Origin: Limanda limanda
Lineage: Eukaryota > Chordata > Actinopteri > Pleuronectiformes > Pleuronectidae
NCBI RefSeq assembly: GCF_963576545.1
Contig: NC_083639.1
Location: 15,061,118-15,125,117 of the forward strand
Direction: 5' to 3'
Length of the DNA stretch: 64,000 bases
The translations under genes were made by a program, and so were the position numbers. Under the pieces are notes generated by a model. That model had not been told where the DNA came from. It saw only the letters and a list, made by a program, of their open reading frames with translations, and searched no databases. Below, one piece after another: positions 20,536 to 37,853 of this stretch. How positions within the stretch are numbered: the stretch's first letter is position 1; every line of letters begins with the position of its first letter.

Positions 20536-21696
20536 CTTTTGCTGTGGTTGTTGCCCGGCTGGCCGTGGTTGTAGCCCGGCTGGCTGTGGTTGAAGTCCGG
20601 TTGGCCGTGGTTGAAGCCCGGCTGGCCGTGGTTGAAGCCCGGCTGGCCGTGGTTGAAGCCCGGCTGGCCGTGGTTGAAGCCTGGCCGGCCGTGGTTGAAG
20701 CCCGGTTGGCTGTGGTTGAAGCCCGGCTGGCTTTTGATGTAGCCCAGTTAGGTGAGGATGTAGCCTGGTTAGCTGTGATTGTAGCCTGGCTGGCAGTGGA
20801 TGTAGCCCAGCTAGCTGAGGTTGTAGCCCGGCTGGCTGTGGTTGTAGCCTGGCTGGCTGTGGTTGAAGCCCGGTTTGCCGGGGTTGTAGCCCGGTTGGCT
20901 GTGGTTGTAGCCCGGCTGGCTGTGGTTGAAGCCCGGCTGGCTGTGGTTGAAGCCCGGCTGGCTGTGGTTGTAGCCCGGCTGGCTGTGGTTGAAGCCCGGT
21001 TTGCCGGGGTTGTAGCCCGGCTGGCTGTGGTTGTAGCCCGGCTGGCTGTGGTTGAAGCCCGGCTGGCTGTGGTTGAAGCCCGGCTGGCTGTGGTTGAAGC
21101 CCGGCTGGCTGTGGTTGAAGCCCGGCTGGCTGTGGTTGAAGCCCGGCTGGCTGTGGTTGAAGCCCGGCTGGCTGTGGTTGAAGCCCGGCTGGCTGTGGTT
21201 GAAGCCTGGCCGGCCGTGGTTGAAGCCCGGTTGGCTGTGGTTGAAGCCCGGCTGGCTTTTGATGTAGCCCAGTTAGGTGAGGATGTAGCCTGGTTAGCTG
21301 TGATTGTAGCCTGGCTGGCAGTGGATGTAGCCCAGCTAGCTGAGGATGTAGCCCGGCTAGCTGAGGATGTAGCCTGGCTAGCTGTGGTTGTAGCCTGGCT
21401 GGTAGTGCTTGTAGCCCAGTTAACTGAGAATGAAGACTGGCTAGCTGTAATTGTAACCCTGCTAGGTGTGGTTGTTGCCCAGTTAAATGAAGGCCTGTTA
21501 GCCATGATTGAATCCCAATTAGCTGTAGTTGTGGCCCACTTAGCAGTGGATGTTTCTTACAGGAAGCCCGCACGCTCAACTTGTCTGCCGTGGACAGGCA
21601 AGTGAAAACCAGGTTCCACACCTCGGACGGAAGCCGAGGAGTCTGTGCCATCGCGTTGTTCAGTGGGCTGTAGTTAAATGGCTTCATCTCATCCAT
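17458..21696 (-). other. 1,412-codon run-through frame (F-box + minisatellite + LINE), probably not one gene
   Basis: One uninterrupted frame joins the F-box exon, about 340 residues of LQPQPAG-type heptads and the LINE polyprotein. The F-box part stops resembling its family exactly at the donor TTCCT|GTAAGA (21,561/21,560), and F-box coding resumes at 15.7 kb. The minisatellite is open in several frames on both strands because its unit is 21 bp without stops, so an open path through it means little. A real fusion product cannot be excluded without RNA data. Confidence 0.6.
20541..21552. repeat. 21-bp minisatellite with 525-bp higher-order repeat
   Basis: Roughly 45-50 units of the type GGCTGTGGTTGAAGCCCGGCT (split here as GGCTGTGGTTG + AAGCCCGGCT), more degenerate near the exon. 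The variant series CTGGCCGGCC ... CTTTTGATGTAGCCCAG recurs at 20,681 and 21,206, an offset of 525 = 25 units. This indicates a block-level duplication. The array runs right up to the F-box exon 1 donor. Confidence 0.9.
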
Positions 21697-21699
21697 TTC

Positions 21700-22632
21700 A
21701 TATTTTTTGTTTTAGTTCTGAACAGCGCCGCCGCTCTCACAACGCGAACTACGCGCTGTGCGTAGGGCACCAAGTCCTAAGGGGGCACCAAAAATTAGGC
21801 AACTGAAAAATCATCATAGTTATAATAATTATGTAGCCGAGCGTTTAGTTGTATCATAGGTCCGGCCTCAGCCGACAAAGGACACAAGAGCAGGTCATGC
21901 GCTGGGCACAGCACGTTTATTCTCTGCTCACTTTGCAACTTCACTCATCACAGAACCCACTTCCTTTAAAACCCCCTTTCAAAATAAGAGTCACTACCAA
22001 CAACCCGCTTAGAACAGGAAATACAAATCAACCCTCGACAATAACGTCATTAAATAAAATAGCTTACAATTATATTGCCGATGTTATTTCAGTATAGAAA
22101 TATCAGGCACCTTTTAGGCATGTATATCACAAAACAGGCAAAACAAGAGATATATTTAATTGCTCAAAAAAAGTTACGATGGTTCGTTAATGGTTAGCCT
22201 ATGCATACACCTCGAACTAGCTGACGTTATTGCTAATGTTAGCGCACTCAAATATGTTATAACTTAGGTGCAAGCTAAATTGAGATTTTACTGTTAAACA
22301 TTATGCATTTTACAAGTAGGCCTAACTGACGCCAGCTAGATGTTACTTTACTTAACCTTCTATTATGCTTTTGTATTAGATTCGATTTATCAAACAGTTG
22401 ATAAATAAAGGGGGAGAGCACCTTGGCTGCATGCTTACAGTATTAAATGTTTAAAAAATGTTCGGTATAAGATTCTTTGTTTGAATATTTTGATTTTGGA
22501 CTTTACTTGAATGTGTGTTTTAGCTGTTCTACATAGTGTGTTTACAAAGTTAAGTAAAATTGTGTGAATTTTCTGCTTCTAAATCTTTTCTTTATTGAAG
22601 AAGATTGCTAACTTGTATACTTCTGCTTTTAA
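21700..22632. other. Upstream sequence of the F-box pseudogene, no gene seen
   Basis: AT-rich. Contains GGGCACCAAGTCCTAAGGGGGCACC near 21,766 (broken as GGGCACCAAG/TCCTAAGGGGGCACC) and short frames without domain similarity. Any F-box promoter would lie here, but none can be pinned down. Confidence 0.4.
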
Positions 22633-23573
22633 AGGCCAATTTATGCCTCTCCGTTTTTTCTATTACGGACAGATAAGACCGCCCTATCCGTCGTGAAACG
22701 CCCTCTCCGAATGCTTCGGACAGCTTTTCGTACACGTCTGATTTTTCTAACTATCCGTCTTCATGTTGGAGACCCGACGGACCGCTCTTGGCTGTGATTG
22801 GTCCGCGAACTACATAATTTCCGTATGACGTCATTTCCGTATTTCCGGACCTCAAACTTCCTGTTTACTTTTAGCAACAAACACGAACACAACTATGATT
22901 CTACGATTAATGTGACGTGTGTGTTAAGCCAGCGGAGTTGTCCGGCTGACGGTGGCTCGTTAGAGCACTGAGGGCATGTGTGCACGGTCACATACGGTTA
23001 TAACGAGCTTTCAAAACGGCGCTAGCAGGCTAGGCTAGCGGGCTAGGCTAGCCACCATGCTAACTGCGGTGGTAACAGTGCAAGAACCCGCCGTCACGAC
23101 TTTAATTCCACTTCTATCATGACACTGTTTCTATAATACCGTCAGGTTAGAAGCAAACACTGGGTAGTAGTTAGTGCCGGGAGTCCCTGCTGACTGTGTG
23201 TGGAAGCTGGGGGGGAGCTAGGTCAGGGTAGCTTCTAGCTACATGTAGCCTCAAGCAGATTCAAGCTGTGGAATCAGCAACACAGTTCGGAAACAAGACC
23301 GGGGAACCGCTGCGCTAAGAAACGATTACATCAGCATCTTGACCCGCTGGGTGTCACTTTATTTAGTTCTGTTAGTTGCCATGGTTCAGTGTGTGGGAGG
23401 CAGGCTAACATATAAACAGAGACACGTGGACTTCTTCTTCCCAAATGGGGTAGGCTTCTCTGAGCTCGTCTTCCGTTGCGCCACCTATGGGTTTGGCGGG
23501 GAATTGTTTTTAGACGGATAGTCGTCGGAGAAGTAAAAATCAAAAAACGGACACGTAGTAGTATATAATAGCC
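22633..23573 (+). mobile_element. 941-bp DNA transposon, copy 2
   Basis: Starts AGGCCAATTTATGCCTC, ends ATAGCC, and is flanked by TTAA on both sides (22,629-22,632 and 23,574-23,577). It matches 14,370-15,311 in inverted orientation over its whole length, including the terminal region with ACACGTAGTAGTATATAA. No transposase is encoded, so it is mobilised in trans if at all. Confidence 0.75.
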
Positions 23574-23577
23574 TTAA

Positions 23578-24162
23578 GTTTGTATTTATGGATGACTTTT
23601 TAATTTCTACGAAGATTTTGCACATCCCAATACTTGTGTGTAGCCTATGTATGTTTTGGCTGTTCTGTGTACTGTGTTTACAAAGTAGATTTTCCTTTTT
23701 CGTTTTAATAAAATGTTAAACTGGCAGAAACAAAGTTTTTTTCTCGGGGGGGGGGGGGGACAATTGTAAGGATTATTACTCCATGAATCCAGTGTGTCTC
23801 ATACAAATATCTCTACATTATAAATATCTCTCTTCAACCCGCGTGTCAGATTCATTACAGATTTAATGCTGAGCGTATTTCTTTATTTAATTTTCTTTAT
23901 TTATTTATTTATTTTTATAGGGACAGAGCATGTGTATTGATTTTTGTTAAGATCGGTCAATGTGAGCATGTTTCCGGGGTCTCGGGGGGGGCACCGTTGA
24001 ATACGTAAATTTTCACCACTTTCAAATTTTCTGCAAATTTTTTTAAGAATTTGAGCATGTTAAAGCCCTCAAAAAGCCAATTAATTTGCCTGACAAAAAT
24101 GGTACTGGTACAAGTACCTCAAAGTAAAAATATAAAGAGAGAGAGACGTCCTGATACTCACG
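23578..24162. other. Repeat-derived sequence, no gene
   Basis: Contains a run of 13 or more G near 23,745. At 23,890-23,970 an (ATTT)n run is followed by ATAGGGACAGAGCATGTG, which resembles the LINE 3' end at 16,930 and is probably a fragment of a related LINE tail. Confidence 0.5.
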
Positions 24163-24216
24163 CAGGATTCTCTCTTCAGTCCCGTCCTCTCACTCTTCCT
24201 GCCCGCAGCTCTGAAA
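24163..24216 (+). repeat. Short block shared with 12,808-12,875
   Basis: Same ordered words as the earlier block (AGGATTCTCTCTTCAGTCC, GTCCTCTC, GCAGCTCTGAA). Probably a small piece of one interspersed repeat or exon. Confidence 0.5.
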
Positions 24217-26617
24217 CTGTCACAGCAGCAAAGCAAAACATCATTCTCATAAACATGATAAATATCACTGTTAGTGTGTTTGGGTCGTTTCATTGAACAT
24301 TTGCCTAAAGAAATCAAATGTGGACGAATTTCCACTTCGTCATCCCTTCTTAAATAATATCCTTTATGAGAGAAAGAGAAAACTAGATGAGGAAAAATAA
24401 ACGAACATGGCAGTACAGACAGTACTCAAGTTTAGCTTTTATTTCAAGTTATTTATGACGTTTTATAGATTTATATTGTGCCAGCTAATGTCTGCTAATG
24501 TTGACAGCTTTAAGGCTTTTATTGTTTACATTTTGAAAATTGGAAGGTTTTAATGTTCTTTATTTAAATGTAACCATGTAGGTGAAACATTTTAATTTAA
24601 AAACACTTCCTACCCGAGATTATTACAACATAACGGTGTTACACAAAAGGTGTTAACGCAGTTGGTTGTCAGTGGCGCTATTTGATCCCTGCAACAGAAT
24701 TAATATCGATTCCTTCTGCGCCACGCCTCACCTGAATCTCCTGCTGCGTTGTTAATTTGTGAAAGGCCAAATCCATCATTAAAAAAAGACAATTGTAACA
24801 TTAATGTACATTTCATTTTTATTATTTACTCTTTTTAAAGATTTAATAGCTTGTTTTTTTCCAGATGTTTATCTTACAATATCCTCAGATTCAGTCATTT
24901 GTAAAAACATTCATGAGGCGTGTATAAAAAAAAAACAGGGCATCACCAAATAGACATCAATCCACACTTCCTCAGACATATACATACAAATGTATGCAAT
25001 TGTCCCTATGTATTTTACACATACATATACACATTTATATATAAAATACACTTTTAAAGTGTTGGTTCTTTGTTCAATTCGTGGTCATAATCAGGGGGCT
25101 CCTCTTTTCGATTCTGTCATTATCATGAAAACCGGTGGAAAGTTCCATGTAGAAAAGGAAAACAATGATCGCCTGTGGCAGTCTTTCACAGAAAGACTTG
25201 AAGGCCAAAATAAAACCCAAACAGAACTTGAGTCTACCCTGCCTCTACCAAACAAGGGAAAGAGCAGAATTACTCACTCCTTGATACAAAAAGAAGAAGA
25301 GAAACATTTAGAACTGCAACGACAAACAGATATGTGCCTGTGGCCTCCAACTTCTTGGTACAGTCCAAACAATTCTCATTAGTTCTTCTTGCTTGGTTCA
25401 CAAGAACAAGGTGAGCTACCACGTTATCTTCTCCCCAGTTTCTGTGGAGGAGGCCCAGAACCAATGAGGCATTTAATCCAGTGATTAAAGGCTCCTCTAT
25501 CAGTCATCATATCTGATGACACTTGCTACCAAAACTTAAAATCTTAGGGTGGATTCTCTACCAACAGAATGGTTACAGTTCAGGATTCCAACACTGTCGA
25601 CCAATCTGCTGAACGCATTCTGGTCAAATAAAGCAGGAATACAAGCAGAGGGCAAATAGACATGTCATTCAAAAGAAGCTTATATAAATACCCCTGACCA
25701 ATTGAATAAAGGTGACACAGGAAGGAGAAAATAGATACACAAAGCAAATATGTATATCAGAAGGGGTACGCCTGTCAATCACACAAAAAAAATAAAATAT
25801 ATTTGATGGGATTAAGTCATAGCATAACAGCAACACAGCATTTGAGCAATCTTTATATTTCTCCTTTACATCATCTCAGTGAGAAAAGTTATGAACACAA
25901 AGTCCCATTTTGATTGGCTTCTTCATTTGACCTCAGACAGGAGAAGAGAGAAGTTTCTCAGTGATTGTTTGGGGACAGGACAGGACCTGTTCCAACCAGT
26001 AAATATTCTCTGTCAAACTGCACTCAGGTTCAGTCCTTAAAAATGAATCGTCTCTTCAGTCCTCCTTCCTCTCCGCCTCGCTCTCTTATTGCCATCCATT
26101 TTCAGTGAAAGAACAAAACAGATCTCCACGAACATTTCACAAAGACACTGTCATTGATCACAGACAAAGCAACTAACACCTTCCTTACATACAAAAGAAG
26201 GCCATAGCCTAATCCCTGTGCACGGGCTGGTTGTGTACGTTATAAATTATGAGAATATGTATAACTTTATTCTTAATGTTTTCCCAAACTACTCCTCAGT
26301 GGCAGACTCTGCAGCTCTGGAAAATTACTAGTTAAATGTTTGTACACTTTTATATGGAAATACAAATCAACCAATTGGAGGAGGGATAAGAAATGGAGTA
26401 ACTGCAGGAGGAGGGATATAATAATGGAGGAAACATTCACACACGAGAACAATATTCATGCTCCTGAGTCCATGTGTGAGTAAAACAGAGTGACAGTCAG
26501 CGGGATGGACAAGGACAGTCATGTCACAGCAGACTGGAAGAGGGAGAGGATTGGAGGGACTGGTAAAAGTATAAATCTGGACGAGGGGGAAGTGGCAGTG
26601 GAGGAGACGAAAGAGGG
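24217..26617 (-). other. Probable dcaf12 3' UTR and downstream sequence
   Basis: No convincing coding frame; the 130-codon plus-strand frame at 24,990 has no domain. Minus-strand polyadenylation signals (AATAAA, plus-strand TTTATT) occur at 26,266-26,271 and near 24,815, so the dcaf12 transcript probably ends at one of these. Confidence 0.5.
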
Positions 26618-34086
<7,469 letters not shown>

Positions 34087-34450
34087 AATCCGACACACAC
34101 AGCTCCCTCACCCACATGGAGGGTAAAAGTGACGCTGGACACTGGGTCATATAATGGCGATATGCTATTTCTGTTCCTTGGCCCTCGCTGGCAGCGTCCG
34201 TCGACGAGGTGAGGGCGATCACATACGGGAGATGTGGGTTCGTCGCTGGCTAAGATGATCGGTCCTGTCGTCCCCGGACAATGTCGCTCCGGATCCGGTG
34301 GAGTCAGTAGAAGATGTTTCCCAGAGACTCACAGTCCTTTTCTCCTGCTCGCGTCAGCAACGGCGAAAGCATTGAGCAGCGCGCAGCCGCACTCAAATTA
34401 GACATCAACAAAAACAAGGTCGTACGGGAGCGCGGACGTAATTCGTGCTC
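34087..34450 (-). promoter_or_regulatory. Probable dcaf12 promoter and 5' UTR
   Basis: CpG-rich sequence directly upstream of the dcaf12 ATG, with CGTCGTC, CCGGA and CACGTGA motifs in an otherwise AT-rich neighbourhood. It becomes AT-rich again beyond about 34,500. No TATA box seen; a CpG-type housekeeping promoter is inferred. Confidence 0.45.
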
Positions 34451-34499
34451 GTTCACGTGAAACGCGCCAGGCCATTGGTCAGGTGACGGTGCGAATTTC

Positions 34500-37400
34500 T
34501 CTCTGTTTATTTTGTTTCAGTGATAGAAATAATAGTGAAAGTAAATTATTTTCTATAATGAATCATAATATAAAACTATTTCACTTAAATGTACATGAAT
34601 TAATTATATTTTAATTCTAAATTATATATTGCATTTCATTATAATTTGTATATCTCATTCAACGCAGTATAAATGTTAATAAGTATAATTATAAATAAAA
34701 AAAAATTACAAAAATTGTAATCTTTTCACTAGTTTAGCTGATTATGACTTGACTATAATTTTATAAGATTATTCTGTCATCGTCACGTTTCCTCATATGT
34801 TTATAACAGTTAAACTGGGAGCATTAAAGAGTTCCAGTAGCAACCTGAGCAATTTTGTAATTTCAAGGTCAAGAGAAGGAATCACACATCTTAATCATAA
34901 ATTCTTCTGAAACTGGACTTTTTCTTAAGACGTTATTTGCATGAGCATCAAAACATGGCTGATGTTGAAATCTTAACTCACCATGATCCATTAAAAATAT
35001 ACTTTGTCATTTTCTTTTTATTCACCTGGGTAAGCTCAGGTGGTCTCTATTCTTATGCATATTCATTTTTTTTCTGCTGACTAGGCTGCACAATTGGATG
35101 TTTCCAGTACTCAATTAAAATAAGTGGATGGATAATTATCAGTATTTTTGCTGTCTTTCCAAATGAACAGAACGATTAAAACTGCATGTGATGTAAGAGA
35201 GAAAATGAGGAGCAGGACAGTTGCATTTCCTCAACAGCTCCATGTTACACATTTAAAGTGTTGTGAAATATCTATTTTTAAAAATGAGCTAAAAAAGCAA
35301 CAACTGAGTCCCACCACTGGAAAAGATGTGCACATTTAATCATATGGATTTTCCAGATGATCCAAAAGGGAATTGAACGTTTTGCAATTGTTTGAGTAGC
35401 TTGGGAACAAACCCTCATTTCACCCACCTTTCATTTTACCATTAAGATCAATGTCCATTAGATGAATTAGAGCCCCCCAGTGTTCTACTACGAAGTGACT
35501 TAAAGTGGATCTGATAAACAAACCTTCAAACATAACCTCTAAAATAATGAGAACCTAGTTGCACCTCATCCCCACAGAACTGAAAGGTCACAACAGAGGT
35601 GGAAGGGGGCATTGATGCAGAAGCTCCAGAACCTGCTGTACTGAAGTCAGCCAAGCTTTTGTGGCTGTCAGAGTGAGAGAGGCAAGTGGACATCAGCTTG
35701 TTTTGTGTAGGATCAACAAAACCACACTTTAGTTGTGTAGGAAGACAACAACCTCTCATGTGATAATCTGTGAGGTAAGAGTCATGCTCTCCTTTTTCAC
35801 AGTAAATTAAAAAGAGATGAATGCCGACAGCACTTATTTGCCAATCAAGGTATCAACAACATAAAGACACCTTTTAGTTGAAGTTTTGTGATGTCACTTT
35901 CAGGATGCTAGGATAAACGAGCAAAGCTGTTTCAATTTACTGAAAGCACATGCTCATCCCTCTGGTTGGAGTGGTACTCTACATTGGCAATCATGTGGTC
36001 GCTAACATTTTCAAACAAATAGAGAGTGATGTCTGAATAGACAATAAACTGCACAATAAATAAATGTACCAAACCCCTGGGTTGTTGTAAAATACACTTG
36101 TAAAATAGTATATTTGTGAAGCAGATAACAAGTGACAAGCCCAGCTCTGAACTAAGGAGCATTTCTCTCAAAGAGACATTTTCCAACTTTAAGCCCTTAA
36201 TCTTTTACAGAGCCTCTCTCAATTCTCATCAGTACCACAGGAGCACAAGATCATGAGAACTTCTGCAGTCTTTGCCCTTGGTGCAGCTGAGCTGACATGT
36301 TTTAGAACATATTTAGGTTGACAAATTAGGGATGACGACCTCTCAACACGTGTGAAAACACTTCTTGCATGTGGTGACTGACCTTTCAACTTAACATTTA
36401 AGACAGTGGAGATGCTAACAAACCTAAAATCAAGTTGAACTCTCATTTCACATTAAACAAGAGAAAACAAAGTGGACCAGTCAACAAATTTGAAGTCATG
36501 TTTGATTAGATTTTGTGGCATGAAATCCAATAACAGAGAAAAAATGATAGAAAACACTGAAATCAAAACCTTTCTCTGGCTACATCCAAATTCCCAGCCA
36601 GGCTTGAAAACAATTTCCTTACCTCCCAACAATAACTTGAAGCTCAAAATGTCAAACAACAGTCACATAATAAGAAATATGTCTATTGCACAGTGATGAG
36701 GCTGCAGGAACAATCCTCACTTACATTTTGTTTCTTGTTAAACCACTCGCTCTTTTCCAGTCTACAAACAGAAGTGTGTGATAGTTAAGAGCATCACTTT
36801 TGTAAGTTAACATAGCTGACATCAACATATCAAACACTCAAATTCTTAAATGAATGTGTCAGTGTACTGTTTTAAATAAGTTCATAATTACGAAACTTGT
36901 GTGCAGTATGCAACACCTCAGTGCCAGAGGGTTATGGGATATTTCTTGTCTCCTGCAGAGAAACTTCCCCGACATCTTCAACAGGCCATTCCAGTGCAGG
37001 TCAAAGAGCAACACTGGGGCAGTAGTATCTCTTATGTTCGGAGTTATAATGACTAAAGATCAATTATGTTGTTTCCCAAACCTTAAAGCAAAGAAACGGA
37101 ATCTTTGAACTGACATGAAAAAAAAGTGCTCAAACAAACAGAAAAACGTGAATGAATGAAAGCATAAAGTCGAACAGAGCTAGTTGCAGGGCACCAGAGC
37201 AGAGAGGGCACTTCCAGCGAGTCGGATCTGTGTCTGGTCACTGCCTGGGTTTTTTCCTCTTCCTTTCTTTTCTTTTTTTAATGTTAGTTAGTTCGGTTTG
37301 AAGAGAGCCCCCTATCGCCTCCACCATTTACTAGGTCTGCACTGAGCAGTGGAAGATGGCAGCTTAACTGTTTTGGAGCTTCAAGAGTTCAAACTGGTCG

Positions 37401-37853
37401 GTCCGTGTGCACATAGTGTCACCGGCTCCCCTTTCTGTCCTGAAGCTTTGCCAGCAGAATAATAAACACTTCCAAGTGGAAGCAAATCAGAATGGCATAA
37501 ACGCCACAGCCCACTTCTTCCAGTTTCTCCATCAAAGCTCGGTCGTTCTTGAATAATCTATCAGTACCAAATCCTGGAGCCCAACTCCAGGATTTCTTAA
37601 AAACCAAAAGAAACCTCCACCGTGAAGAATTGTTACACTTTGACCCCCCTCCAATCTAGGCACACGGTCTTTAAGAAGTGCTGAGACACAATACGCTTAA
37701 GCACAGAGAGAAATACAACTGTTTCCCAGCTGTTCCCTCCACAGCCAAGGCAAGGACAGGGCATGGTGTGATGGGATAGGCAGAAGGGGGCTGTGTCGGG
37801 TGGTGGCGGGAAGCAAGCCCTGGGCTGGGCTCCGGTGGGCTGGTTAGCTCGGC
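34500..37853 (-). other. Intergenic sequence and probable ubap1 3' UTR
   Basis: No domain-bearing frame. AT-rich to about 35,000. A minus-strand AATAAA (plus TTTATT) near 35,016 is a distal candidate for the ubap1 poly(A) site; nearer alternatives may be used. No repeat family recognised. Confidence 0.45.

Larger units (their letters stand above)
12955..21651 (-). pseudogene. F-box/leucine-rich-repeat gene, decayed and riddled with insertions
   Basis: Exon 1 (21,561-21,651) encodes an F-box start, MAQTPRLPSEVWNLVF then ADKLSVRAS, ending at the strong donor TTCCT|GTAAGA. After an intron of almost 6 kb the rest follows: 15,312-15,711 (end of F-box, then LRR segments such as VKDWKQVAHFLP and DFPDLRRLAVR), 14,313-14,369 (EQLTHLSMC) and 12,955-13,818 (CDVTLPTATIEG, SYLPELKHLSLS, SDLPQLTTLVIL, PPTLTSLTLC, VPDLLQLHI, LRALTNYRLEV). 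It ends at a TGA at 12,955-12,957 after a cysteine-rich tail. Intact relatives would be SCF ubiquitin-ligase substrate adaptors. Lesions: three large insertions, an in-frame TAG near 15,520, frameshifts near 13,560 and 13,170, and a SINE abutting the exon 2 acceptor. No specific orthologue is recognised. Confidence 0.7.

Noticed and set aside
20445..21605. Long open frames of 386 codons (plus) and 335 codons (minus) over the minisatellite
   Set aside because: They follow from a stop-free 21-bp unit; similar openness in several frames and no protein-like composition make them artefacts.
24990..25382. 130-codon plus-strand frame downstream of dcaf12
   Set aside because: No domain, weak start, no splice or promoter context; lies in likely UTR or intergenic sequence.
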